In this document: positions 9,452-17,800 of the stretch, one piece after another | Layout of the letters: each line of letters begins with the position of its first letter | How positions within the stretch are numbered: position 1 is the first letter of the stretch | Source: Fontibacillus phaseoli | GTDB taxonomy: Bacteria > Bacillota > Bacilli > Paenibacillales > Paenibacillaceae | Length of the DNA stretch: 64,000 bases | Assembly: GCF_003337355.1 (NCBI RefSeq) | Contig: NZ_QPJW01000001.1 | Span: forward strand, 1,178,001 to 1,242,000 | Direction of reading: 5' to 3' | Made by a program: the position numbers and the translations under genes | The notes under the pieces: model-generated | What the model was told of the DNA's origin: nothing | What the model saw: only the letters and a program-made list of their open reading frames with translations | Database searches by the model: none

Positions 9452-10279
9452 ATGAAAAAATGGGGTATTTTAATTGTAGCGCTAATGATGGTGACAACCG
9501 TACTTGCCGCATGCGGACAAAATAAGAATAACGCTGCCGGCAACATCCCGGCGAATAACCAGGGAGCGGCCAATAACGGAGCAGCCTCCAAGAAGCTGAT
9601 TATCGGTACGAGCGCGGATTTCCCGCCGTATGAATTCAAGATCAAGAACGAGAAAGGCGATAACGAAATCGTCGGTTTCGATATTGAAATCGCCAAAGAA
9701 ATCGCCAAGGATCTTGGCGCCGAGCTGGAAATCAAGGATATGCAGTTCGATTCCCTGCTGAATGAACTGGAAAGCGGACGTGTAGACCTGGTCATTTCGG
9801 GTCTTAGCCCGAAACCGGAGCGTGCGAAGCAAATCGATATGTCCAAAATTTATTACAAAGCCGAGCAGTCCATCGTTTCACTTACGGAAAACAAAGATAA
9901 GTACGGGTCGATGGAGTCACTGGAAGGTTTGAAAATCGGCGTACAGAAAGGTTCCATCCAAGAAGATATGGCCAAGACGGTACCCAATGCCAAGCTGACT
10001 TCCCTCGGAAAAATCAACGATATCATTATGCAACTGAAATCGGGCCGCGTGGATGTAGCGATTATCGAAGGACCCGTTGCCGAATCGTTCGTCAAAAACG
10101 TAGACGGCATCAGCATCACTGACGCCAAACCGGTCACTGAGGACGAAGGCTATGTCGTCGGCGTGAAAAAAGGCAACAAGGAAATGCTGGATCAGGTTAA
10201 CGCGACGCTTGACCGTCTTCTGAGCGACGGCTCGATCGATAAATTCGTTACCGAGGCTAGCGCGCTTGCCGAAAAATAA
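9452..10279 (+). CDS. Polar amino acid ABC transporter, substrate-binding lipoprotein
   Basis: 275 residues. A type II signal peptide ends in the lipobox VLAAC (Cys about 21), followed by an Asn/Ala-rich linker. The family 3 solute-binding fold starts with KLIIGTSADFPPYEFK and GFDIEIAKEIAKDLGAE, and continues with the ligand-loop segment SGLSPKPERAKQIDMS. The sequence and three-gene order resemble B. subtilis artPQR (arginine), but related transporters carry glutamine, cystine or histidine, so the ligand is only inferred. It has its own promoter, and a terminator separates it from the permease. Confidence 0.9.
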   Translation: MKKWGILIVALMMVTTVLAACGQNKNNAAGNIPANNQGAANNGAASKKLIIGTSADFPPYEFKIKNEKGDNEIVGFDIEIAKEIAKDLGAELEIKDMQFDSLLNELESGRVDLVISGLSPKPERAKQIDMSKIYYKAEQSIVSLTENKDKYGSMESLEGLKIGVQKGSIQEDMAKTVPNAKLTSLGKINDIIMQLKSGRVDVAIIEGPVAESFVKNVDGISITDAKPVTEDEGYVVGVKKGNKEMLDQVNATLDRLLSDGSIDKFVTEASALAEK

Positions 10280-10296
10280 TCACGGACCGATTGTTG

Positions 10297-10337
10297 CAGA
10301 AAATAGCGGAGCCTATTCGCTATTTTCTGTTTTTTTT
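10297..10337 (+). terminator. Internal terminator/attenuator between binding protein and permease
   Basis: A perfect 12-bp stem (CAGAAAATAGCG with CGCTATTTTCTG), a 9-nt loop, then eight T residues. Its position inside the operon probably makes the binding protein more abundant than the membrane parts. Confidence 0.85.
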
Positions 10338-10377
10338 GTCAAGGCTTTTGAGGTAAAATAGGAGGAATGATTGGGAC

Positions 10378-11040
10378 ATGGAGCTTTTTACGATGTTTTG
10401 GGAGTACCGCAGTTATTTTCTGACCGGTTTGCAGTACACGCTGCTTCTGGCGGCTCTGGGGGTGCTCTGCGGTTTTATTTTAGGTTTAATCATCACTCTT
10501 TTGCGGATGTCTCCCTGGAGAATTGTCCGCTTTATCGGCCATGCTTGGGTTGAATTCTTGCGCGGAACCCCGATGCTTGTGCAGTTGTTAATTATTCATT
10601 ACGGTTTTTCTACAGCCTTCAACATCAATTTTTCGCCGATTCAATCCGGTGCGATTACGCTGTCTATTAATAGCTCGGCTTATCTGGCGGAAATTTTCCG
10701 CGCCGGAATTCAGGGAGTGGACCGCGGCCAAGGGGAAGCGGCACGCTCTCTGGGGATGAGCCGGTGGATGTCGCTGCGCTTTATCATCGTTCCGCAAGCG
10801 ATCAAATCGGTGCTTCCGGCCATCGGTAACGAATTTGTCACGATTATCAAGGAATCTTCGATCGTATCGTTTATCGGGATTACGGAACTCATGTTCCAGT
10901 CCGGTGCCGTGGTTACCATTACTTATGACGGCATGACGCCATACCTGATTGTTGCCATCATGTACTTTATTTTGACATTCACATTGTCCCGCATTCTGGG
11001 TCTGTTCGAAAGGAAGTTGAGAGCTAGTGATTACCGTTAA
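10378..11040 (+). CDS. Polar amino acid ABC transporter, permease
   Basis: 220 residues with about five hydrophobic segments, matching the HisM/GlnP-type permease length. The EAA loop that docks on the ATPase is visible as [37 protein letters not shown] (near residues 119-155). AGGAGG lies upstream of the ATG. The end overlaps the start of the ATPase gene by 14 bp. It probably acts as a homodimer, since only one permease gene is present. Confidence 0.93.
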   Translation: MELFTMFWEYRSYFLTGLQYTLLLAALGVLCGFILGLIITLLRMSPWRIVRFIGHAWVEFLRGTPMLVQLLIIHYGFSTAFNINFSPIQSGAITLSINSSAYLAEIFRAGIQGVDRGQGEAARSLGMSRWMSLRFIIVPQAIKSVLPAIGNEFVTIIKESSIVSFIGITELMFQSGAVVTITYDGMTPYLIVAIMYFILTFTLSRILGLFERKLRASDYR

Positions 11041-11749
11041 AAATTTGCATAAAAAGTTCGGTCAGCTTCACATTCTGAAAGGCATCGACTTGGAAATCGC
11101 AAAAGGGGAGGTCGTTGTTGTTATCGGACCCAGCGGATCGGGCAAGAGTACCTTTCTGCGCTGCCTGAATCTGCTGGAGGAGCCGAGTGAAGGCGGAATT
11201 ACATTTGAGGGTGAATCGATTACCGAAAAACGCCATAACATCAATAAAACCCGGGAAAAAATGGGGATGGTGTTTCAGCAGTTTAATTTATTTCCCCACA
11301 AAAGCGTCATCGACAACATTACGATGGCTCCGATCCGCGTGAAGAAAATCGACAAGGGCAAAGCGGAAATCCTCGCCATGGATTTGCTGCGGACGGTCGG
11401 ATTGGAGGACAAGCGGGACGCTTATCCCTCGCAGCTGTCCGGAGGACAAAAGCAGCGGATCGCCATTGCCCGCGCGCTTGCGATGGAGCCGCACGTCATG
11501 CTGTTCGACGAGCCGACTTCGGCGCTGGATCCGGAAATGGTCGGCGAAGTGCTGGACGTCATGAAGAACCTCGCCGACAAAGGCATGACCATGGTGATCG
11601 TGACGCACGAAATGGGCTTTGCCCGCGAAGTGGGCGACCGGATCCTGTTCATGGATCAAGGCGTCATTATGGAGCAAGGCACGCCGCAGGAAGTGTTCGG
11701 TTCGCCGAAGCATCAGCGTACTCAGGATTTTCTCAGCAAAGTGCTGTAA
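11027..11749 (+). CDS. Polar amino acid ABC transporter, ATP-binding protein
   Basis: 240 residues, GTG start with AGGAAG upstream, overlapping the permease. Walker [10 protein letters not shown] (about 33-41), Q-loop [10 protein letters not shown], signature LSGGQKQR, Walker [15 protein letters not shown] and H-loop VTHEMGFA are all intact. It energises uptake with the permease and lipoprotein upstream. A strong terminator follows 16 bp after the stop. Confidence 0.95.
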   Translation: MITVKNLHKKFGQLHILKGIDLEIAKGEVVVVIGPSGSGKSTFLRCLNLLEEPSEGGITFEGESITEKRHNINKTREKMGMVFQQFNLFPHKSVIDNITMAPIRVKKIDKGKAEILAMDLLRTVGLEDKRDAYPSQLSGGQKQRIAIARALAMEPHVMLFDEPTSALDPEMVGEVLDVMKNLADKGMTMVIVTHEMGFAREVGDRILFMDQGVIMEQGTPQEVFGSPKHQRTQDFLSKVL

Positions 11750-11765
11750 TACCAACTATGAGATA

Positions 11766-11801
11766 CCAAAAACCGCCGGTAAATTTTACGGCGGTTTTTG
11801 G
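11766..11801 (+). terminator. Terminator of the amino acid ABC operon
   Basis: 13-bp arms CCAAAAACCGCCG and CGGCGGTTTTTGG around TAAATTTTA. The T run lies in the right arm. Confidence 0.85.
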
Positions 11802-11939
11802 TGTTATTATGTCATCCTCTTACTAAATTGTCATCGAAGCAAAGAACAATTTCCGTTGTCCGGACGCCGTTTAACAAAGCATGGAAACATTTGCATCGTA
11901 TTTTGGTTACAAAATTGTGATATATTGATTAGGCCAAAA

Positions 11940-12087
11940 CCTGCCTTGAAGCAGGTGCGGGGGACGATTTGCCGAACTGCTGATTTATGCAAGGTTTAAC
12001 ATAAACAGCTTTCTTGGGGTGAAGCGTAAGAGACGACGCAGGGAACCAATCCTTTTTCCCGAACCCGACAACTAACTCCGCAGGCGA
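11940..12087 (+). promoter_or_regulatory. c-di-AMP riboswitch (ydaO/yuaA class)
   Basis: Conserved blocks of the class appear in order: GCGGGGGAC (11957-11965), TTGGGGTGAA about 55 nt later, AGGGAACC, then CCCGAACCCGACAACTAAC and TCCGCAGGCG. The 5' TGCCT (11942-11946) can pair with AGGCG (12082-12086) as the closing P1 stem. The downstream gene is a LysM-3D wall protein, a typical target of this riboswitch, which generally turns expression off when c-di-AMP is high. The expression platform is not obvious; a terminator is not clearly formed before the AAAGGGAGG ribosome site at 12092-12100. Confidence 0.9.
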
Positions 12088-12106
12088 AAGTAAAGGGAGG
12101 AACATC

Positions 12107-12793
12107 ATGAACAAACATAAGAAGATGGCATGTGCCGTAAAGGCGGCTATCATTGCAGTAGGTTTGGCAGGGGCGTTACAAAGTATTCCTGTTCATGCGG
12201 ATTCGATACATAAAGCGAAGGAGGGAGACACCTTTTACCTTCTCGCCAAGAAGTACGGCGTCGATATGAACAAGCTGATAAGTGCAAATCCGGGTGTCAA
12301 TGCAACCAACGTTTACGGCGGTTTGGATATCGTCATTCCGGGAACCGGATCAAATTCCATAGTTTCGATGGCTTCCGCCAGTGCAAACGAAACTCAAAGC
12401 CCGCAAACGTTGCCTGCCTTGAAAGTCTCGACGTCCGATCAGGTTGTCGAAGCCTGGGGCAAATCTTTTTCTTATACCAAAACGATCGATGTTAAAGCAA
12501 CGGCTTATTCTTCCGCTGCCGGCGAGAACGGCAAGTGGGGAGCGGTGGATTATTTCGGTGATCCTTTGCAACTGGGTACGATTGCGGTGGATCCCAAAGT
12601 GATTCCAATGGGCACAAAAGTGCTGGTGACGGGCCACTCCCATGCCAACTTGCCGAAGAAAGCCTTCGTGGCGACCGCAACCGACCAGGGTGGAGCCATT
12701 AAAGGCAACCGCATCGATATTTTCATTCCGGGCAGTCAGCAGTCCGTCAGCCACTTCGGATTTCAGGACGTCAAGCTTTACGTTATAAAATAA
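12107..12793 (+). CDS. Secreted LysM and 3D-domain protein (YocH-like wall lytic enzyme)
   Basis: 228 residues with a signal peptide (basic start, hydrophobic core, cleavage near VHA-DS). One LysM repeat follows (about 28-75: HKAKEGDTFYLLAKKYGVDMNKLISANPG), then a linker and a C-terminal 3D domain: KATAYSS, VDPKVIPMGTKVLV and the Asp-rich ATATDQGGAIKGNRIDIF, holding the three conserved Asp. The fold is that of MltA/lytic-transglycosylase-like enzymes acting on peptidoglycan. Control by the c-di-AMP riboswitch links wall turnover to turgor signalling. Confidence 0.9.
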   Translation: MNKHKKMACAVKAAIIAVGLAGALQSIPVHADSIHKAKEGDTFYLLAKKYGVDMNKLISANPGVNATNVYGGLDIVIPGTGSNSIVSMASASANETQSPQTLPALKVSTSDQVVEAWGKSFSYTKTIDVKATAYSSAAGENGKWGAVDYFGDPLQLGTIAVDPKVIPMGTKVLVTGHSHANLPKKAFVATATDQGGAIKGNRIDIFIPGSQQSVSHFGFQDVKLYVIK

Positions 12794-12809
12794 ATTAATA
12801 AGTCAGAGC

Positions 12810-12839
12810 AAACAGCTTCCGTTTCGGAAGCTGTTTTTT
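12810..12839 (+). terminator. Terminator after the LysM-3D gene
   Basis: Stem ACAGCTTCCG/CGGAAGCTGT with a 3-nt loop and a T6 tail. Confidence 0.9.
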
Positions 12840-12880
12840 GTCGTCGGACAAGTGCAGAAGATGAAGGATATGGGCATACC

Positions 12881-13732
12881 TCATTTTGATTTCGAGATAT
12901 GTAACAACTCGGGAAGCGTTACGAAATGATAACCTCGTGCTTTAAGCGTATGGATAATCTCGGGCAAGGCTTGAATCGTTCCGGATAAATCGGATCCCGT
13001 GCCGCCGCCGGCATGCTGGAGCACGATAGATCCCGGCCCGACGGCCTGGAGTACGTTCTGTTTCACCTTCTCCGCATCAAGCCCCTTCCAATCCAGGGAG
13101 TCTACGTTCCAGTTTACGATCGTATAGCCGTTTTTCTTGGCCCACTTGACTTGTTCCTCGTTGATTTCCCCATAAGGAGGGCGTATCAGCTTCGGTCGGT
13201 AACCGACGATGTTGGCAATGATCTTTTCGGTTCTTAGAATTTCGGTTCGAAACTGCTTTAGTGACCGGTTTTTGAACTGAGGATGGCTATAGGAATGGTT
13301 GCCGATAATGTGGCCTTCCTGGTGGATTTTACGAAGCAGGTTCGGGTTCTTTTTGGCCCGGTGACCGACGACGAAAAAAGTGGCTTTGACGCCCTCTTTC
13401 CGGAGCGCATCCAGCACTTGGGGCGTAAAGCGCGGATCGGGTACATCGTCGAAGGTCAAAGCGACCTGCTTCACTTCCGGACCCCGGAATTTGAACGTTT
13501 CGGAATACTTCCTCCGCAGTTCTCCCAGATTTAGCGGCTTGGTACTCTTTTCTGCGGTAACGGCGGCAGGTTTCGTATCGTCGGTCTTCATAATCTTCGT
13601 ACTGCTTGGCTTCGCTGACAGCATCAAGGACGACGCTTCTCCGGGGGCTGGGCAGACGACAAAAAAGAACAAAGCCTTCAGGATCAAGGCGGCTCCAGCG
13701 GCTTTCCACCGCTTTTTGACTGTTCCGAACAT
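12881..13732 (-). CDS. Secreted polysaccharide deacetylase (NodB domain)
   Basis: About 283 residues from the ATG at 13732, chosen because AAAGGAGG lies 8 nt upstream; an in-frame upstream extension lacks a ribosome site. An N-terminal signal sequence (ALILKALFFFVVCPAPGEA) and a short linker precede the carbohydrate esterase 4 domain. LTFDDVPD carries the catalytic and metal Asp, HSYSHPQF the two metal His, and RPPYGE and NWNVDSLDW the remaining motifs. TFDDVPD replaces the commoner TFDDGP, as in some PdaA/YlxY-like enzymes. Likely peptidoglycan or chitooligosaccharide N-deacetylase; the substrate is uncertain. Confidence 0.88.
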   Translation of the reverse strand: MFGTVKKRWKAAGAALILKALFFFVVCPAPGEASSLMLSAKPSSTKIMKTDDTKPAAVTAEKSTKPLNLGELRRKYSETFKFRGPEVKQVALTFDDVPDPRFTPQVLDALRKEGVKATFFVVGHRAKKNPNLLRKIHQEGHIIGNHSYSHPQFKNRSLKQFRTEILRTEKIIANIVGYRPKLIRPPYGEINEEQVKWAKKNGYTIVNWNVDSLDWKGLDAEKVKQNVLQAVGPGSIVLQHAGGGTGSDLSGTIQALPEIIHTLKARGYHFVTLPELLHISKSK

Positions 13733-13908
13733 AGTAAAAACCTCCTTTACCCGGAAACCGTAATATGCATAGGTATGCCCAGGATTTCCCGAAGTTATGT
13801 GAAACTTGAATGTGACATTCCTCACAGACTCGAAGGGCTGAAAAATTGCATCTTATAATGAAGCATAAAGCTAAGTGTTGGGCTTTACAGTGAGAGGAGA
13901 GAAAAATC

Positions 13909-14604
13909 ATGTCGGAAGTTCTCTTTAACGAGCAGGTTGCGGCGGGGGTCTACCGGCTAGCCGTAGCAGGCAATTTTGCCGGAAATATGGGACAATTTTA
14001 TATGCTGCGGGCATGGGATCGTTATCCTTTGCTCTCCAGGCCGCTGAGTATATTTAATATAATCGAAGACAGGATAGAGTTTCTTTATCTCGTTGCCGGA
14101 GAAGGGACGGAGCTGTTCTCCAGGCTGAAGGCAGGCGACCGGATTAACCTGGAAGGTCCGATGGGCAACGGGTTTCCTGAACCGGCCGGGAAGACGGCAT
14201 TCGTTGGCGGAGGGATTGGCATCGCTCCGTTTTATTATGCCTTGGAGCAAATACCCGATGCGGATGTCTTTCTTGGCTTCAGCAAAGAGCCTTATATGGT
14301 AGAAGAATTCCGCGGCAGAACATCGGGGCGGGTCGTCGTCGATGTCGGCGGCGTGATTTTGGACAACGTTGATTTTAACGCTTACGACACCATTTATACC
14401 TGCGGACCGCATAAGATGCTGGAGGCCGTGCAACGGGAGCAGCTCCATTCGGGAACGAAAGCGCAGGTTTATGTGTCGCTGGAAAACCGGATGGCTTGCG
14501 GTATCGGCGCATGTCTCGTTTGTAGCGTCAAGTGCAAGGACAGCCGTAAAAAGGCTTGTGCCGACGGCCCCGTATTTCGAGCGGAAGAGGTGGTGTTGTT
14601 ATGA
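13909..14604 (+). CDS. pyrK: Dihydroorotate dehydrogenase B, electron-transfer subunit
   Basis: 231 residues. An FAD-binding barrel has RPLSIF, an NAD-binding region has [13 protein letters not shown] and YTCGPHKML, and a C-terminal 2Fe-2S site is formed by four Cys in [13 protein letters not shown]...C. It passes electrons from PyrD to NAD+ in pyrimidine synthesis. The stop overlaps the pyrD start. The pair lies apart from any other pyr gene here, whereas in B. subtilis it is embedded in the pyr operon. Confidence 0.95.
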   Translation: MSEVLFNEQVAAGVYRLAVAGNFAGNMGQFYMLRAWDRYPLLSRPLSIFNIIEDRIEFLYLVAGEGTELFSRLKAGDRINLEGPMGNGFPEPAGKTAFVGGGIGIAPFYYALEQIPDADVFLGFSKEPYMVEEFRGRTSGRVVVDVGGVILDNVDFNAYDTIYTCGPHKMLEAVQREQLHSGTKAQVYVSLENRMACGIGACLVCSVKCKDSRKKACADGPVFRAEEVVLL

Positions 14605-15533
14605 TGGACATGTCCTGTAAAATCGCTGGTGTACACTTCAAAAATCCGGTCGTGATGGCTTCCGGGACGTTTGGATTCGGCAAAGAGTACGGCAAGTATT
14701 ATGATTTAAACCGGCTTGGCGGCATTTCCGGCAAAGGGCTTACGCTTCACCCGAAGGAAGGGAATTCCGGACTACGCGTCTATGAGACTCCTTCAGGCTT
14801 ACTGAACAGTGTCGGACTTGAAAATCCCGGGATTCCGGCATTTTTGCGCGATGAGTGCCCGAGGTGGGAGCAACTGGATACGGCGCGGATCCTTAATTTG
14901 GGCGGAAATAGCATGCAGGATTACGTGGATGGCGCTCTTTTGATCGAAGAGGACGCAGCGGCCAGAAGAAAAGCGGGGCATACGGCCGTCGATATGATCG
15001 AGCTGAACATTTCTTGCCCGAACGTAAAAGCCGGCGGCATGGCTTACGGCATCCAGACGGAAACGGCCAGGGAAGTGGTGCGGGAAATCCGCGCGGTCAC
15101 CTCGCTGCCGCTCGTTATCAAACTTTCCCCGAACGCCGAAGACATTGTAGGCATGGCTGTGATGTGCGAACAGGAGGGGGCGGATGGCGTTTCTTTGATT
15201 AATACTTTTTCAGCCATGAAAATCGATATCCATAAGCGCCGCAGCGTATTTGATAATCAGTATGCCGGTCTGTCGGGCCCTGCGATCAAGCCGATCGCAC
15301 TGCGTATGGTGCATCAGGTAAGCAAGGCGGTCAGCATTCCCGTGATGGGCATGGGAGGCATCTCCAGCGCTGAGGATATCATCGAATTCATCATGGCGGG
15401 AGCCTCCGTGATTCAAGTGGGGACTTATAACTTTATTAACTTAAGAGCAGGCATTCAACTGATTGAAGGCTTGGAAGTATTTATGGAGCAGCAAAATGTG
15501 ACGAATTTGGACGAAATTCGCGGCATCCTATAA
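14601..15533 (+). CDS. pyrD: Dihydroorotate dehydrogenase, class 1B catalytic subunit
   Basis: 310 residues from the ATG at 14601, which overlaps the pyrK stop; a second ATG follows at 14604. FMN barrel with [39 protein letters not shown] (catalytic Cys about 138, the class 1B choice) and the C-terminal phosphate loop [30 protein letters not shown]. It oxidises dihydroorotate to orotate with PyrK. Length is normal. Confidence 0.96.
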   Translation: MMDMSCKIAGVHFKNPVVMASGTFGFGKEYGKYYDLNRLGGISGKGLTLHPKEGNSGLRVYETPSGLLNSVGLENPGIPAFLRDECPRWEQLDTARILNLGGNSMQDYVDGALLIEEDAAARRKAGHTAVDMIELNISCPNVKAGGMAYGIQTETAREVVREIRAVTSLPLVIKLSPNAEDIVGMAVMCEQEGADGVSLINTFSAMKIDIHKRRSVFDNQYAGLSGPAIKPIALRMVHQVSKAVSIPVMGMGGISSAEDIIEFIMAGASVIQVGTYNFINLRAGIQLIEGLEVFMEQQNVTNLDEIRGIL

Positions 15534-15568
15534 AATAGAGATCAGGCAATGCCAAGGAGGTCTCGCGA

Positions 15569-15910
15569 ATGAACAGCTTTGACGATATCAAGCTACAGGT
15601 TATACCTATGGGGCGGGATTTGCTCTTGACGATGACCGGTGGAGAGGCTCACATCGGTGCGGCTTCAACGGCTTATCTAACGGAACAGGGGATTGAAGTA
15701 CAGACATCGGCGCTTCCCGGGCATAAAGAACATGTGTTGACGGCCGGGCTCGCCAAGCGGGCTGCCGAGTATTATCAACGCACCGTTACCGTAGTCATGG
15801 GCATCCATTATGACGGTTTGAACAGAGAAGAAATACAGCAAATATCACAAATTACGAAATCTCTCTTGGAGCAATTGCTGGCTGAAAGCAGAACGGAGGG
15901 GTCTTTATGA
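15569..15910 (+). CDS. Small LpdD-like (prenylated-flavin chaperone-like) protein
   Basis: 113 residues. The pattern LLLTMTGGEAHIGAASTAY, then PGHKEHVLTAGLAKRAAE, then VTVVMGIHYDGLNREEIQQI matches what I recall of the LpdD-like domain (gallate decarboxylase small subunit, PAC4-like fold): GGe-HIGa, pgHkE, and GIHyD. This recall could not be checked by search. No UbiD-type decarboxylase is nearby. Its stop overlaps the moeA start by 4 bp, so it is coupled to moeA-mobB, while 35 bp separate it from pyrD. Function unknown. Confidence 0.6.
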   Translation: MNSFDDIKLQVIPMGRDLLLTMTGGEAHIGAASTAYLTEQGIEVQTSALPGHKEHVLTAGLAKRAAEYYQRTVTVVMGIHYDGLNREEIQQISQITKSLLEQLLAESRTEGSL

Positions 15911-17184
15911 GTGCGTCAAACCAGGACGGCCATGATGAAAAATTCAAACGAAAGGCTATATCCGTCAAGGAAGGACAGGCAAAGATTTTATCTTTTGTCG
16001 GCAAGGGAGAGCAGGAACGGGTTGCTTTGCCTGAGGCTCAAGGGCGGATTCTCGCCGAGGATATTTACGCCCCGCATCCTTATCCGCATTTCCGCCGGTC
16101 CGGCATGGACGGGTTTGCCCTACTTAGTAACGATACGATAGGGTGCTCCACCGACAAGCCGGTATTTCTGGAAGTCGTGGATGAAATTCCTTGCGGCAGC
16201 TTGCCTTCGGTTTCTCTTATTCCGGGAACGGTCGCCAGAATTATGACGGGGGCGAAGGTTCCCGATGAAGCCGACGCCGTCGTGATGTTCGAAATGACGG
16301 AATCCACGGAAAGCCAAGGGAAAGCATATATTGAGTTGAAAAGAGAAATCAAATCGGGCAGCAATATTACGCCGGTAGGCCTGGAATTGAAGGAAGGCGA
16401 CCTTATTTTGGAAAAGGGGCGCCGGTTGTCGGCCGGGGAAATATCGGTCCTTGCCACGTTTGGGATTTATAGCGTTCCGGTCATAAAGCGGCCTTTGGTC
16501 GCGATCTTCTCAACCGGGTCGGAATTGCTGGGCGTGGAGGAACCTTTGCAAGACGGGCGCATCCGCAACAGCAATACATATATGCTGGCCAGCCAGATTC
16601 GCGATGCCGGGGGAGAGCCTTACATTCTGGAGGCGATTGCCGATGATTTAGCCACGGCGCGGCAAAAAGTGCAGGAGGCCTTTGTGCTTTACGACATGGT
16701 AGTCACGACTGGAGGCGTCTCCGTCGGAGATTTCGACATCATGGCGGATCTGGTTTCCGGGGAAGACGTTGACATGCTCTTTAACAAGATCACGATGAGG
16801 CCGGGCAGCGTCACAACGGGAGCGGTGAAGGACGGTAAGCTCTTGTTTGCCTTGTCCGGAAATCCTGGAGCCTGCTTTGTCGGGTTCGAGTTGTTTGTCC
16901 GCCCGGCCATCGGAACCATGCTAGGGATCAGTCAGCCTTTCCTGAAAGAGATCCAGGCTACGTTAGGGCGGGAATATGTTAAGGTCAACAATTTTACGCG
17001 ATTTGTACGGGGAAGGCTCGAACTGGAAGAAGGTCGTCTCGTCGCCTATCCGGCCATGCTTGATGAATCCAGCGTCATGGTTACGATTAAGGACAGCGAC
17101 GTGCTCATTGTCATTCCTCCTTCCAGTCGCGGGGTACAGCCTGGCGAAAGAGTGACGGTGTTACAACTTCCGGGGGCACGATGA
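15907..17184 (+). CDS. moeA: Molybdopterin molybdenumtransferase
   Basis: 425 residues. It inserts molybdate into adenylylated molybdopterin. Motifs: RSGMDGFAL in domain III, GAKVPDEADAVVMFE, STGSELLGVEEPLQDGRIRNSNTYML, TTGGVSVGDFD in the MogA-like core, and LSGNPGACFVGFELFVRP near the end, with a C-terminal domain IV. The extra 30 hydrophilic N-terminal residues are ordinary. It overlaps both neighbours by 4 bp. No other cofactor gene (moaA-E, moeB, mobA) is in the window. Confidence 0.94.
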   Translation: MSASNQDGHDEKFKRKAISVKEGQAKILSFVGKGEQERVALPEAQGRILAEDIYAPHPYPHFRRSGMDGFALLSNDTIGCSTDKPVFLEVVDEIPCGSLPSVSLIPGTVARIMTGAKVPDEADAVVMFEMTESTESQGKAYIELKREIKSGSNITPVGLELKEGDLILEKGRRLSAGEISVLATFGIYSVPVIKRPLVAIFSTGSELLGVEEPLQDGRIRNSNTYMLASQIRDAGGEPYILEAIADDLATARQKVQEAFVLYDMVVTTGGVSVGDFDIMADLVSGEDVDMLFNKITMRPGSVTTGAVKDGKLLFALSGNPGACFVGFELFVRPAIGTMLGISQPFLKEIQATLGREYVKVNNFTRFVRGRLELEEGRLVAYPAMLDESSVMVTIKDSDVLIVIPPSSRGVQPGERVTVLQLPGAR

Positions 17185-17711
17185 AGCCGGTCGTACAGAT
17201 CTGTGGATACAAGAATAGCGGGAAAACGACGCTGCTTAGCTCTTTGCTGCGAATATTTAACGGCATGAATATCTCTACGGCGGTCATCAAGCACGATCTT
17301 CATGGTTTTGAAGGCGATGTGGAAGACACGGATACCTATAAGCTTCGGAGTGCCGGCGCCGCGGCTACGGCAATTACATCGCCCTGGAGAACGGCGGTGG
17401 TGGAGGAACGGGAGACACCGCTCCATGACTTGATTGAACGGTTTCAATCGTATGATCTAATCCTTGTGGAAGGCTTCAAACAGGAATCGTATCCGAAAAT
17501 CGTGCTGCTCCATACCCCGGAGGATTTGGACTTGATCCATCAGGTGAGCGGCTTGATCGCACTCGTCGTCCGGCGTGATAGCAAAGAAGGAATCGGCATT
17601 TCTGACAACATCTTCATAAACACTCTGGTGAAGGAAAGTGAAGTTCTCGTTTTCTATGCGGACGAAGTACGGAGAATTGCGGAATTCATCTTAACACGCT
17701 CGGAAAACTGA
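17181..17711 (+). CDS. mobB: Molybdopterin-guanine dinucleotide biosynthesis adaptor
   Basis: 176 residues, starting within the moeA stop (ATGA). P-loop ICGYKNSGKTTL (about 8-19), then VIKHDLHGFEGDVEDTDTYKLRSAGA and ILVEGFKQESYPKIVL, all typical of MobB GTP-binding proteins. It assists formation of the guanine dinucleotide form of the molybdenum cofactor. It is the last gene of the run; a terminator follows at once. Confidence 0.93.
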   Translation: MKPVVQICGYKNSGKTTLLSSLLRIFNGMNISTAVIKHDLHGFEGDVEDTDTYKLRSAGAAATAITSPWRTAVVEERETPLHDLIERFQSYDLILVEGFKQESYPKIVLLHTPEDLDLIHQVSGLIALVVRRDSKEGIGISDNIFINTLVKESEVLVFYADEVRRIAEFILTRSEN

Positions 17712-17716
17712 AACAT

Positions 17717-17762
17717 AAAAAGGTGGTTGGGCAGGAGTTAAACTCCGCCCAACCACCTTTTT
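17717..17762. terminator. Bidirectional terminator, mobB / recombinase
   Basis: Arms AAAAAGGTGGTTGGGC and GCCCAACCACCTTTTT, with inner GGAGT/ACTCC pairing. A and T tracts serve both convergent genes. Confidence 0.92.
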
Positions 17763-17800
17763 CATTTTAAATGGTAAATAGTCCACGTTCATGAATCGGC

